A DNA stretch of 64,000 nucleotides, taken from the NCBI RefSeq assembly GCF_049670895.1, contig NZ_CP187170.1. One strand, given 5' to 3'. Made by a program: the position numbers and the translations under genes. Numbering within the stretch: the first letter of the stretch is position 1; every line of letters begins with the position of its first letter. Shown one piece after another: positions 44,597 to 53,325 of this stretch. Below the pieces are notes generated by a model. It was not told where the DNA came from. It saw only the letters and a program-made list of their open reading frames with translations, and did not search any database. The stretch comes from Pasteurella sp049670895. GTDB taxonomy: Bacteria; Pseudomonadota; Gammaproteobacteria; Enterobacterales; Pasteurellaceae.

Positions 44597-45349
44597 TTAG
44601 CGATTAACCTGATAAATCAGATGTTGCTGTAAATGGGTGGGCAACAATTGATGACCACTCCAATGCCAGCAATTGACTTGCAATGCACCGACTTGATTAA
44701 CAAAAAATGCCAAATAAAAAGGTAATTCTTCGGTAAACACAAGCTGTCCTTCAGGGCAATCATCGGATTCAATCTGTTGTAAAATCGGATCATGTTTTAC
44801 CGTGGATAATTTGACGATCCCTTTTCCTTGAGATTTCAGCACAGCCTCTCGCAAACACCAGCTCAAATAAAAGGTAGAATCTTGCTTTTCCGCAGGCTGA
44901 CGAGCAAACCAAGCCTGCTCCTGAACGGGGGTAAAATGGGCTAATAAGCCTGGATAATTTCTTTTTCTTTGTGGATATTCAATATCAATCCCCACCGAAC
45001 TTTTGCTTGAATTCGCCACATGCAAAATCACCGCCACCCACTCACCAGAATGGCTAATATTAAAATCCACATCATCACAAGGTAGCTCTGGTCTGCCTGT
45101 TTCAGTGTAATCAATGCTTTTTAAAAGTGCGGTCGGTTTTTGAGACATTTTGAGCAGCTCCCACAGGAAAAAATGTGCCACCCAACGGCTACGGTGCCGA
45201 CGTTGAACCCTTACGTTTTTGCTATCTATTGGTTGAAAAAGTTTATCAGTTAATAATTCCTGAGGAATCTCATGAAACGGGTAAGATTGTTCAATATTTC
45301 CCCAAGCAATATAGGTAGTCATCATCTCGTTATTATAAATTGATATCAT
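44597..45349 (-). CDS. 4'-phosphopantetheinyl transferase (Sfp type)
   Basis: Up to 250 residues. Three Sfp-family motifs are seen: FNISHSGEWV, VGIDIEYP with the Mg-binding Asp, and WCLREAVLKSQGKG with the catalytic Glu and Lys. It moves phosphopantetheine from CoA to a carrier protein. No polyketide or peptide synthetase lies nearby, so in this genome it probably modifies the fatty acid acyl carrier protein. The start is uncertain: the first ATG (45349) has no clear ribosome site, and the ATG pair about nine codons in, just after CGAG, is equally likely. Confidence 0.85.
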   Translation of the reverse strand: MISIYNNEMMTTYIAWGNIEQSYPFHEIPQELLTDKLFQPIDSKNVRVQRRHRSRWVAHFFLWELLKMSQKPTALLKSIDYTETGRPELPCDDVDFNISHSGEWVAVILHVANSSKSSVGIDIEYPQRKRNYPGLLAHFTPVQEQAWFARQPAEKQDSTFYLSWCLREAVLKSQGKGIVKLSTVKHDPILQQIESDDCPEGQLVFTEELPFYLAFFVNQVGALQVNCWHWSGHQLLPTHLQQHLIYQVNR

Positions 45350-45429
45350 GTAAAATCGTTAATGGTTGCCTATTCTAACATTAATCCCGTTTTGTGCTGC
45401 CATAATTTACAAATCACACCCGAGAATGA

Positions 45430-45790
45430 TTTAATAAATCCCTCTTTTACCCATGCAACATCTAACAAAAACCTTTCACCTTTATGCAAAGCGTAGAAAT
45501 TGATAAAAAGATGAATTTTCCATCTATTTATTAACAAGTTAGCAACAATTATCTCACGCCAAAAAGGCAAAAAGATATCGTGCTGCTTGCGTATTTCCAT
45601 CCAAACTGGTTAAAAACACCGCCTTTTCCCTGTTATAGAAACGTTTTAGATGGCGTTGATGTAAAAGCAGGAAAGCTTGAGCAACCTGTTATCTCAAGGT
45701 TATTTAGGTAGGCGTTATTTCGTTATCGACTTATCCGATCACGCTTCTTACTGATGATTTAGAACGCGTTAGACAATTTAAAAGCCGAGT
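45430..45790 (+). pseudogene. probable decayed gene, family not recognised
   Basis: One plus-strand frame reads as protein-like sequence through stop codons: MQSVEIDKKMNFPSIY, stop, QVSNNYLTPKRQKDIVLLAY, then FHPNWLKTPPFPCYRNVLDG and VDVKAGKLEQPVISRLFR, stop (about 45484-45713). Past that point, other frames give GYLGRRYFVIDLSDHASY and TYPITLLTDDLERVRQF. The pattern of in-frame stops and frame changes suggests an inactivated gene. A 76-codon open frame on the other strand (45370-45600) exists but has no ribosome site. I do not recognise the family. Confidence 0.4.
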
Positions 45791-45806
45791 AAACTCGGCT
45801 TTTTAT
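45779..45806 (-). terminator. hairpin downstream of GlsB-type gene
   Basis: AAAGCCGAG / CTCGGCTTT with a short loop; T or A runs on both sides allow use on either strand. Its position fits termination of the gene at 45834. Confidence 0.75.
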
Positions 45807-45833
45807 CAATTCTTCATTTAAGTGGGTGATGTT

Positions 45834-46097
45834 TTATTTTGACATCACTTTGAAAAAACGGAGTAAGAAAATCAGTACGCTTGCACCAAGTACACCAAAT
45901 AATAAGCCTGTAAAGCTGAAGCTACCCGCAGTGTGTGCCGCACCGATATTTAACACGTCCCCAAATATCCAGCGACCAAGTGATGAACCAATAATACCGA
46001 TGATGATATTCATTAGCAGACCCATATCACTTTTCATGACTTTTTCTGCAATCCAACCGATTAAAGCACCTACGATAATAGCTGAAATCCAACCCAT
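45834..46097 (-). CDS. GlsB/YeaQ/YmgE-family small membrane protein
   Basis: Protein of 87 residues, almost all hydrophobic, with three predicted membrane segments. Family pattern: IIVGALIGWIAEKVMK, IIIGIIGSSLGRWIFG and a C-terminal GVLGASVLIFLLRFF helix. These proteins are linked to stress responses in several bacteria, without a defined biochemical role. The strong ribosome site GAGGAG precedes the ATG. Confidence 0.9.
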   Translation of the reverse strand: MGWISAIIVGALIGWIAEKVMKSDMGLLMNIIIGIIGSSLGRWIFGDVLNIGAAHTAGSFSFTGLLFGVLGASVLIFLLRFFKVMSK

Positions 46098-46523
46098 ATT
46101 TTTCTCCTCTATGAGTGTGTTTATTTAAAAATAATCAATTTAAAAAAATTGTTTTTGTATAAGCCATGTAAGCTGCAATGTTCAGTCTTCAATACATTTT
46201 TTATACAAAAATAACCATAACAGATTTTAACAAAAATTCAACACAATCGGTGTTAAAACAACCAAAAGCACATCAATTGACTTAATTTTAATCAAATAAT
46301 TGCTATTTTATAGACGCTTTTTTATGTTATCGTCTCAATATAGGATGCCATTCTGATGAAAAAACCTCGTTCAATGGTCAGTTAATCGGGCAATAGCAAG
46401 CGGGGAAAATCACACATCATTTTTTAAATGATTAAAATTATTTCGCAAAAATACCTAGCTTTCTCGAAATAAAGGGCTAAAATTTATAAGTTATTTTTTT
46501 ATATTACTTTGGGAGTAAGCAAT
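46098..46523. other. long AT-rich intergenic region before ndh
   Basis: 426 bases between divergent genes. It holds an 11-base inverted repeat TTTTTGTATAA (46152-46162) / TTATACAAAAA (46201-46211) with a 38-base loop, and the short palindrome ATCATTT/AAATGAT near 46417-46434. No gene or clear promoter is identified. Confidence 0.4.
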
Positions 46524-47345
46524 ATGCAAAAAATCGTGATTGTTGGTGGTGGTGCAGCCGGTTTAGCCTTAGCGACCCAGCTTGGCAATAAACTCGGCAA
46601 GAAAGGAAAAGCACATGTGGTATTAATTGATAAAAATGTCAGCCATTTATGGAAACCTTTACTACATGAAGTAGCAACAGGATCACTTGATGATGGTACA
46701 GATGCATTAAGCTACCGTGCACATGCAAAAAATCATTATTTTGATTTTCAGCAAGGTGAGTTGAGTCGTGTGAATCCAGAAGAGAAAACGGTAGTACTTG
46801 CCCCTATCTATAATGATAAAGGCGTGTTGTTAGTGGCAGAACGCACCATTCCTTATGACAAATTGGTCATTGCGATTGGTAGCCGCTCAAATGATTTTAA
46901 TACCCCAGGTGTCGCAGAACATTGCATTTTCTTAGACAGTTCTGAACAAGCCAAAATTTTCCATCAACGTATGATGGAACTCTTCTTGAAATTTTCAAAT
47001 AACAATGAAAAAGAAGTCCAAATTGCCGTGGTGGGCGGAGGGGCGACAGGTATTGAGCTTTCTGCCGAACTTTATAATGCCGTGAAACATTTGCATTCTT
47101 ATGGCTTCGGTAAATTAAACAATACCAGTCTAAAAGTCACCTTATTAGAAGCAGGTGAACGTTTATTACCCGCTTTACCAGAGCGAATTTCCTTATCCGC
47201 CATTAAAGAATTGCGGGCACTCGGCGTGAAAGTGATGACAAATACTGCCGTGGTAGAAGCCACGGCTGATGGTTTGATCACCAATAAAGGGGAAAAAATT
47301 GAGGCGGATTTAATGGTTTGGGCAGCAGGTGTTAAAGCCCCTGAA

Positions 47346-47643
47346 ATTACCAAACAATTTGGCTTTGAAACCAACCGAATCAACCAAATTGCCATTAAAG
47401 ATACCTTACAAACATTAACCGATGATTCCGTTTATGTGATTGGCGACTGTGCATTTTTAATGCAACCAAATGGTAAACCTGTTCCACCAAGAGCACAATC
47501 GGCTCATCAAATGGCCACTGTTTGTTTAAAAAATATTATTGCCCAACTTGAAGGAAAACCGCTGAAATCTTTCGTCTTCGATGATAAAGGATCATTAGTA
47601 TCATTTTCTCGCTTTGGTACCGTAGGCAGTTTGATGGGGAACT
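47346..47643 (+). repeat. 298-bp tandem repeat, copy 1 (in ndh)
   Basis: Identical to 47644-47941 over its full length by direct comparison. Confidence 0.95.
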
Positions 47644-47941
47644 ATTACCAAACAATTTGGCTTTGAAACCAACCGAATCAACCAAATTGCCATTAAAGAT
47701 ACCTTACAAACATTAACCGATGATTCCGTTTATGTGATTGGCGACTGTGCATTTTTAATGCAACCAAATGGTAAACCTGTTCCACCAAGAGCACAATCGG
47801 CTCATCAAATGGCCACTGTTTGTTTAAAAAATATTATTGCCCAACTTGAAGGAAAACCGCTGAAATCTTTCGTCTTCGATGATAAAGGATCATTAGTATC
47901 ATTTTCTCGCTTTGGTACCGTAGGCAGTTTGATGGGGAACT
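47644..47941 (+). repeat. 298-bp tandem repeat, copy 2 (in ndh)
   Basis: Second, adjacent copy. The native ndh sequence resumes at 47942. Confidence 0.95.
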
Positions 47942-48137
47942 TAACCAAAGGATCGATGTTTGTGGAAGGCAAAATTGCCCGTGTCATGTATTTGTCCCTT
48001 TATCGCATGCACCAAGTGGCATTACATGGCTGTATTAAAACAGGATTGATCATGTTAGTTGGACGGATTAACCGTTTTTTAAGACCAACCATGAAACTGC
48101 ACTAATCACAAAAGCATAGACATTCAAAAGGACAAAA

Positions 48138-48171
48138 TAAAAAGTGCGGTAGAAATTACCGCATTTTTTAT
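48138..48171 (+). terminator. intrinsic terminator of ndh
   Basis: TGCGGTA / TACCGCA with a 5-base loop then TTTTTT. The left arm contains an uptake signal. Confidence 0.8.
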
Positions 48172-48198
48172 GTATGAACAGCCGATCTTAATATGTTG

Positions 48199-48240
48199 AA
48201 AAAAAGACCGCACTTTTCTTAAAGCAAAAAGTGCGGTGAG
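48199..48240 (-). terminator. uptake-signal hairpin downstream of aspA
   Basis: Arms ACCGCACTTTT and AAAAGTGCGGT; on the minus strand followed by CTTTTTTTCAAC. Fits termination of aspA. Confidence 0.75.
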
Positions 48241-48261
48241 TTTTAAACCTATTTTGAACAA

Positions 48262-49680
48262 TTATTTATTCAATTTTGCTTTGTAGGTTGGGTTCATCAG
48301 ATTTTCCACTGAAAGAATATCGTCTAACTCTGCTTCGGTCAGTAAGCCTTTTTCAAGCACCACTTCTTTGACGCTTCGTCCTGTTTTGGCACAAATTTTA
48401 CCCACTAAATCACCATTGTGATGACCAATAAATGGATTTAAATACGTCACAATACCGATAGAATTGAATACATAGTTTTCACACACCTCTTTGTTCACCG
48501 TAATGCCATCAATACATTTATCACGTAAATTAACGCAGGCATTCGACAAAATGGAGATCGATTCAAACATTGCTTGACTAATCACAGGCTCCATCACATT
48601 AAGCTGTAACTGCCCAGCTTCTGCCGCAAAGGTGATCGCCGTATCATTACCAATGACTTTAAAACATACTTGGTTGACGACCTCTGGCACAACAGGATTG
48701 ACTTTGGCTGGCATAATGGAAGATCCTGCTTGTAATTCTGGTAAATTAATTTCATTTAAGCCCGCACGAGGACCAGAAGAAAGCAAACGTAAGTCATTAC
48801 ATACTTTAGATAATTTCACAGCGGTCCGTTTTAATGCACCATGCACCATCACATAAGCCCCACAATCAGACGTCGCTTCAATGAGGTTTTCCGCCAACAC
48901 ACAAGGGAAGCCTGTCACTTCCGACAAATATTTCACCGCTAAAGGGGCATAACCTTTTGGTGTGTTTAACCCGGTTCCGATGGCGGTCGCCCCTAAATTC
49001 ACTTCTAACAGCAATTCTGCCGTGCGAGTTAAATTACGCACCTCTTCATCTAACAAAATAGAAAATGCCTGAAATTCTTGTCCTACTGTCATTGGCACCG
49101 CATCTTGCAATTGCGTTCTACCCATTTTCAGAATATGCGAAAACTCTTTGGCTTTATTCTCAAAACCTTGTTGTAAATAAAGCACTTTTGCCACTAATTT
49201 CATGATGCAACTATAAACGGCAATGCGAAAACCTGTTGGATAGGCATCGTTCGTGGATTGGCTTGCATTCACATGATCCATCGGATCTAAATATTGATAT
49301 TCCCCTTTTTTATGACCTAAAAACTCCAAGGCTAAGTTTGCCACCACTTCATTGGTATTCATGTTAACCGAGGTGCCCGCACCGCCTTGAAACACATCCG
49401 ATGGGAATTGATCTAAACATTTTCCTGTTGTAAGAATGTTGTCGCAGGCAGCAACAATGGCTTTGGCAATTTTATTCGGAATCGCCCCTAACTCTCCATT
49501 TGCTAACGCCGTGGCTTTTTTTACCATCACCATAGCCCGAACAAATTCAGGAATATCTGAAATCACCGTATTGGAAATTTTGAAATTTTCGACCGCTCTT
49601 AAAGTATGAATGCCCCAATAAGCTTCTGCTGGGATTTCACGTTCACCAAGTAAATCGACTTCTGTTCTTGTTGCTGTCAT
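48262..49680 (-). CDS. aspA: aspartate ammonia-lyase
   Basis: Protein of 472 residues of the fumarase/aspartase superfamily. The signature GSSIMPAKVNPVVPE near residue 317 is intact, as are TNDAYPTGFR and the N-terminal LGEREIPAEAYWGIHTLRA. It converts aspartate to fumarate and ammonia and feeds fumarate respiration in anaerobic growth. Strong ribosome site GGAGG. A CRP-like site lies about 70 bases upstream. Confidence 0.95.
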   Translation of the reverse strand: MTATRTEVDLLGEREIPAEAYWGIHTLRAVENFKISNTVISDIPEFVRAMVMVKKATALANGELGAIPNKIAKAIVAACDNILTTGKCLDQFPSDVFQGGAGTSVNMNTNEVVANLALEFLGHKKGEYQYLDPMDHVNASQSTNDAYPTGFRIAVYSCIMKLVAKVLYLQQGFENKAKEFSHILKMGRTQLQDAVPMTVGQEFQAFSILLDEEVRNLTRTAELLLEVNLGATAIGTGLNTPKGYAPLAVKYLSEVTGFPCVLAENLIEATSDCGAYVMVHGALKRTAVKLSKVCNDLRLLSSGPRAGLNEINLPELQAGSSIMPAKVNPVVPEVVNQVCFKVIGNDTAITFAAEAGQLQLNVMEPVISQAMFESISILSNACVNLRDKCIDGITVNKEVCENYVFNSIGIVTYLNPFIGHHNGDLVGKICAKTGRSVKEVVLEKGLLTEAELDDILSVENLMNPTYKAKLNK

Positions 49681-49994
49681 TTATTTTCCTCCATTTCAGC
49701 GATGAACAAGTTATTGACTATTATAGGGAAAGGAATTGGCTAAGAATTTGATCATCATCACATTTTCCCTTTTCCTCCCTACGACATATTTTTATCTTTC
49801 GGATTACTTTTTCTAATCCAAAAGAGGTAGAAAACACAATGCGTTAGCCACTTAAAGGCGTGGCATCACCACATTTTCAGGTAAATAAGTTGATCTTGTT
49901 AACAGTTTGTTAAAGTTGGTGTTTAAATAACCAGCATAACATGATAGATTTTGGCTTGGGTAAAAATCATTCATAATAAAAAGAAGGATTCCAT
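49681..49994. other. intergenic region between aspA and the AbgT-family gene
   Basis: 314 bases between divergent genes. Contains the CRP-like site and the inverted repeat GGATTA / TAATCC at 49801-49819. No gene is supported. Confidence 0.4.
49745..49764 (-). promoter_or_regulatory. CRP-like site upstream of aspA
   Basis: TTTGA-TCATCA-TCACA against TGTGA-N6-TCACA, nine of ten bases. E. coli aspA is also controlled by CRP. Confidence 0.55.
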
Positions 49995-51563
49995 ATGACA
50001 ACAACACAAAAAAAGCAAGGCAGTAAATTTCTGCACACGGTGGAATGGCTAGGCAATATGTTACCCCACCCCGTAACACTTTTTATGATTTTCATTGTAT
50101 TACTCTTAATTTTCTCTGCATTAGGGGAATATGCAGGGCTCTCCGTTCCCGATCCTCGTCCTGAAGGGGCAAAAGGGCGTGCGGCAGACGGTATGATTTA
50201 TGTGGTGAGTTTGCTCAATGCCGAGGGGTTGAGCAAAATTTTAACGCAACTCGTGAAAAACTTTACCAACTTTGCCCCGTTAGGCACCGTATTAGTGGCA
50301 TTATTAGGGGTCGGAATTGCTGAAAAATCGGGGCTTTTATCTGCGGTGATGCGTTTGTTAGTCACCAAATCACCTCGCAAATTAACCACTTTTACCATTG
50401 TTTTGGCTGGGATCTTGTCAAATACCGCCTCGGAATTAGGCTATGTGGTGTTAATTCCACTGGCTGCCATTATTTTCCACTCTTTAGGTCGCCACCCGTT
50501 GGCAGGTCTTGCAGCGGCTTTTGCGGGGGTATCTGGTGGCTATTCTGCGAATTTATTACTCGGGACGATTGACCCCTTATTGGCGGGCATTACACAGCAA
50601 GCAGCACAAATTATTGATCCAACCTATACCGTTGGACCAGAAGCAAACTGGTTTTTTATGGCAGCCAGTACTTTTGTGATTGCCTTTATCGGTTATTTCA
50701 TTACTGAAAAAATTGTTGAACCGCAATTAGGGTCTTATAACAGCCAGTTATCGCAAGAAGAAATGGATCTTCAACATTCAAATGAGGTTACGCCATTAGA
50801 GCGTAAAGGGCTCAAATATGCTGGCTTGGTATTTTTTATTTTATGTGCGTTATTAGCTTGGACTATCGTGCCTGAAAATGGCATTTTGCGAGATCCTAAA
50901 ACAGGCTTAATCACGGGTTCACCTTTCTTAAAATCCATTGTGGCGTTCATCTTTATTCTCTTTGCCGTCCCGGGAACGGTATATGGTGTCGTTACCAAGA
51001 GCATTCGCTCTGAAAAAGATGTGGTGAATGCAATGGCACAGGCAATGAGCACCTTAGGGTTATACCTTGTCATCATTTTCTTTGCTTCACAATTTGTGGC
51101 GTTCTTCAACTGGACAAATATCGGTCAATACATTGCAGTAAAAGGGGCAAATTTCCTGAAGGAAGCAGGCTTACACGGTGGGATTCTCTTTATGGGATTT
51201 ATTTTAATTTGTGCCTTTATTAACTTGATGATTGGCTCCGCCTCCGCACAATGGGCTGTTACCGCCCCTATTTTTGTGCCAATGCTAATGCTGACAGGCT
51301 ATTCACCAGAAGTGATTCAAGCGGCATATCGAATTGGTGATTCCGTCACCAATATTATTACGCCCATGATGAGTTATTTCGGTTTAATTATGGCAACGGT
51401 CTTGAAATATAAAAAAGAGGCTGGGGTCGGCACGCTCGTTTCCATGATGCTGCCTTATTCCATCGCCTTCTTGGTGGCGTGGTCTGCCATGTTCTTTATT
51501 TGGGTTTTTGTGTTTGGGTTACCCGTAGGACCAAACGCCCCGATGTTCTACCCTGCACAATAA
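49995..51563 (+). CDS. abgT: AbgT-family transporter
   Basis: Protein of 522 residues with about 12 membrane segments and two hairpin re-entrant regions. AbgT family pattern: EWLGNMLPHPVTLFM, LGVGIAEKSGLLSAVMR, LSNTASELGYVVLIPLAA and IGSASAQWAVTAPIFVPM. Members import p-aminobenzoyl-glutamate (AbgT) or export sulfonamides (YdaH, MtrF). No abgA/abgB hydrolase genes lie nearby, so the substrate remains open. Ribosome site AAGGA. Confidence 0.88.
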   Translation: MTTTQKKQGSKFLHTVEWLGNMLPHPVTLFMIFIVLLLIFSALGEYAGLSVPDPRPEGAKGRAADGMIYVVSLLNAEGLSKILTQLVKNFTNFAPLGTVLVALLGVGIAEKSGLLSAVMRLLVTKSPRKLTTFTIVLAGILSNTASELGYVVLIPLAAIIFHSLGRHPLAGLAAAFAGVSGGYSANLLLGTIDPLLAGITQQAAQIIDPTYTVGPEANWFFMAASTFVIAFIGYFITEKIVEPQLGSYNSQLSQEEMDLQHSNEVTPLERKGLKYAGLVFFILCALLAWTIVPENGILRDPKTGLITGSPFLKSIVAFIFILFAVPGTVYGVVTKSIRSEKDVVNAMAQAMSTLGLYLVIIFFASQFVAFFNWTNIGQYIAVKGANFLKEAGLHGGILFMGFILICAFINLMIGSASAQWAVTAPIFVPMLMLTGYSPEVIQAAYRIGDSVTNIITPMMSYFGLIMATVLKYKKEAGVGTLVSMMLPYSIAFLVAWSAMFFIWVFVFGLPVGPNAPMFYPAQ

Positions 51564-51564
51564 T

Positions 51565-51656
51565 GGCAAAGACCTCAATCAGCGAGGCAATTCACCTCTA
51601 GGCGACAGTCTAGAGGTTGACTACTGCCCTTACGATTTCCCTCTTTGCTTTTTTTC
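51565..51656 (+). terminator. multi-branched 3' structure and terminator after abgT-like gene
   Basis: Outer stem GCAAAGA (51566-51572) with TCTTTGC (51642-51648), then TTTTTTT. Inside are two hairpins: CCTC/GAGG (51573-51587) and ACCTCTAG/CTAGAGGT (51594-51617). The whole looks like a three-way junction ending in an intrinsic terminator. Confidence 0.6.
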
Positions 51657-51741
51657 CTCTCAAAAGCCTATCAATAGGCTAAAGTGCGGTGTGTTTTGAA
51701 AAAGTTTTGAGTACCGCTCAGAACAAGTCAGCTTCAAACCG

Positions 51742-51783
51742 AAAAAAAAGGCAAACTGCCGTTAGAGTACGTCAGTTTGCCTT
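51742..51783 (-). terminator. intrinsic terminator of mpl
   Basis: GGCAAACTG / CAGTTTGCC arms; minus strand ends in TTTTTTTT. Confidence 0.8.
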
Positions 51784-51808
51784 GCCTAAATCCTAGGCAG
51801 GAACAAGA

Positions 51809-53182
51809 TTAGGTTGTTTTTTGTGCTAACTTATCTAACAATTTTTGATGAATACCGCCAAAGCTTCCGTTTGACATCACTAAAATATGATCTGTTGGTT
51901 TTGCTTCCGCCACAATCAAATCCACCAATTTATCCAAATTCATCGTCCAAATGGCAGGTTGAACGCAACGGCTGACGATATCCACGACTTCCCAACCAAT
52001 ATTTTCTGGTTGGAAAATAAAAACATGATCGGCACGACCTAATGCTGGGGCGATTTCATCTTTATGCACCCCCATTTTCATCGTATTAGAACGAGGTTCT
52101 AGCACGGCTAAAATCCGCACGCCTCCCCCAACTTTATCTCGTAAGGCGGTTAAGGTCGCTAAAATCTCAGCGGGGTGATGGGCGAAATCATCATACACCG
52201 TAATGCCATTCACCTCACCTTTCACTTCTAAGCGACGTTTCGGACTCACAAAGCTAGATAACGCCTCACAGGCAGCTTGAATCGGCACCCCCACATGATA
52301 GGCCGCCGCAATTGCCATTAATGCATTGTGCATATTATGCTGCCCGACCACATTCCAAGACACCTCGGCGACCTTTTCACCATGATGAAAGACCGCAAAT
52401 AAGGTACTGTCATTGCGTAAGCGTTCAGCATACCATGCTTGACCTTGTCCGAGAAATTGTTTTTCTGACCAACAGCCCATATCCAGTGTGGCTTTGACAC
52501 TTGGCTCATTTGCCACAGAAAGCACTCGCCCACTTGCAGGCATTGTACGAATCATATGATGAAATTGACGCTGAATAGCTTTCAAATCATCAAAAATATC
52601 TGCATGATCAAATCCAAGATTATTAATAATGAGTGTTTTGGGATTGTAATGCACAAATTTCGACCGTTTATCGAAAAATGCCGTGTCATATTCATCGGCT
52701 TCAATCACAAAATAATCACTTTCCCCTAAACGGGCGGATGTGCCAAAATTTCCTGAAATCCCCCCAATTAAAAATCCTGGTTTTAACCCGCACTTATCAA
52801 GAATCCAGCTTAACATACCTGTGGTGGTGGTTTTACCATGTGTACCAGAAACCGCCAATACCCAACGATCACGTAATAAATGATCATGTAACCACTGCGG
52901 ACCAGAAGTATAAGGTAGACGATGTTCCAACACATACTCAACGCAAGGATTACCTCGTTTCATAGCATTGCCCACAATCACCATATCTGGTGCAGGTGTG
53001 AGTTGTGACACCTCAAAATGAGGAATAATTTCAATATCATTTTCAGCTAAGAAGGTACTCATCGGTGGGTAAATATTGGTATCCGCCCCCGTCACTTTAT
53101 AGCCAAGCTGTTTTGCAATCATTGCAACGCCGCCCATAAACGTGCCACAAATTCCTAAAATGTGGATATGTTTTGTTGTCAT
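51809..53182 (-). CDS. mpl: murein tripeptide ligase Mpl
   Basis: Protein of 457 residues. Mur-ligase family: HILGICGTFMGGVAMIA, ATP-binding SGTHGKTTTTGML, EADEYDTAFFDKRSKF and YDDFAHHPAEI. It reattaches L-Ala-gamma-D-Glu-meso-DAP tripeptides from wall turnover to UDP-MurNAc. Resembles MurC but the EADEYDTAFFDKRSKF stretch is specific to Mpl. The ATG at 53182 follows a GAGATG ribosome site. Confidence 0.95.
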   Translation of the reverse strand: MTTKHIHILGICGTFMGGVAMIAKQLGYKVTGADTNIYPPMSTFLAENDIEIIPHFEVSQLTPAPDMVIVGNAMKRGNPCVEYVLEHRLPYTSGPQWLHDHLLRDRWVLAVSGTHGKTTTTGMLSWILDKCGLKPGFLIGGISGNFGTSARLGESDYFVIEADEYDTAFFDKRSKFVHYNPKTLIINNLGFDHADIFDDLKAIQRQFHHMIRTMPASGRVLSVANEPSVKATLDMGCWSEKQFLGQGQAWYAERLRNDSTLFAVFHHGEKVAEVSWNVVGQHNMHNALMAIAAAYHVGVPIQAACEALSSFVSPKRRLEVKGEVNGITVYDDFAHHPAEILATLTALRDKVGGGVRILAVLEPRSNTMKMGVHKDEIAPALGRADHVFIFQPENIGWEVVDIVSRCVQPAIWTMNLDKLVDLIVAEAKPTDHILVMSNGSFGGIHQKLLDKLAQKTT

Positions 53183-53214
53183 TTTTTCATCTCTGTTGAA
53201 CAATTTTCATAAAA

Positions 53215-53234
53215 AATGTGCCGAAGATCACATT
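53215..53234. promoter_or_regulatory. CRP-like site between mpl and fbp
   Basis: TGTGC-CGAAGA-TCACA at 53217-53232, one mismatch in the core. Could act on fbp, a gluconeogenic gene, which starts about 95 bases downstream. Confidence 0.45.
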
Positions 53235-53325
53235 GTTAACATTCGACTTTTTTATGAAAAACTTAAGGTTGATATAATAAAACAACTCATCAAATGAGTA
53301 AATTTATTAATAATAAGGAAAAAAT

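Larger units (their letters stand above)
46524..48105 (+). pseudogene. ndh: NADH dehydrogenase type II (ndh), disrupted by tandem duplication
   Basis: Ndh passes electrons from NADH to quinone without pumping protons. The reading frame starts at the ATG at 46524 (GGGAG eight bases before), with the FAD site IVGGGAAGLALA and the NADH site VVGGGATGIELSAELY. An exact 298-bp segment is repeated head to tail (47346-47643 and 47644-47941). Since 298 is not a multiple of three, the frame shifts at the junction: 373 native residues are followed by YYQTIWL and a stop at 47666. The last 54 native codons remain downstream, out of frame with the first part. Without one copy the protein would be 427 residues, the normal length. 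The lost C-terminus is the membrane-anchoring part, so the truncated product is probably not functional at the membrane. Real mutation or assembly error cannot be told apart here. Confidence 0.9.

Noticed and set aside
44597..45349. Phosphopantetheinyl transferase as a sign of a nearby natural-product cluster
   Set aside because: No synthetase, carrier protein or tailoring gene is present in the surrounding 20 kb.
45370..45600. 76-codon minus-strand open frame
   Set aside because: No ribosome site and no family resemblance; the opposite strand reads more like decayed coding sequence.
47734..48105. Separate gene encoding a short Ndh-like protein
   Set aside because: It is the second copy of the duplicated segment plus the native ndh C-terminus; it lacks a ribosome site and the FAD domain.
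51566..51648. tRNA-like cloverleaf after the AbgT-like gene
   Set aside because: No T loop GTTCNA, no proper anticodon arm, and the outer stem runs straight into a T tract, so a terminator structure is more likely.
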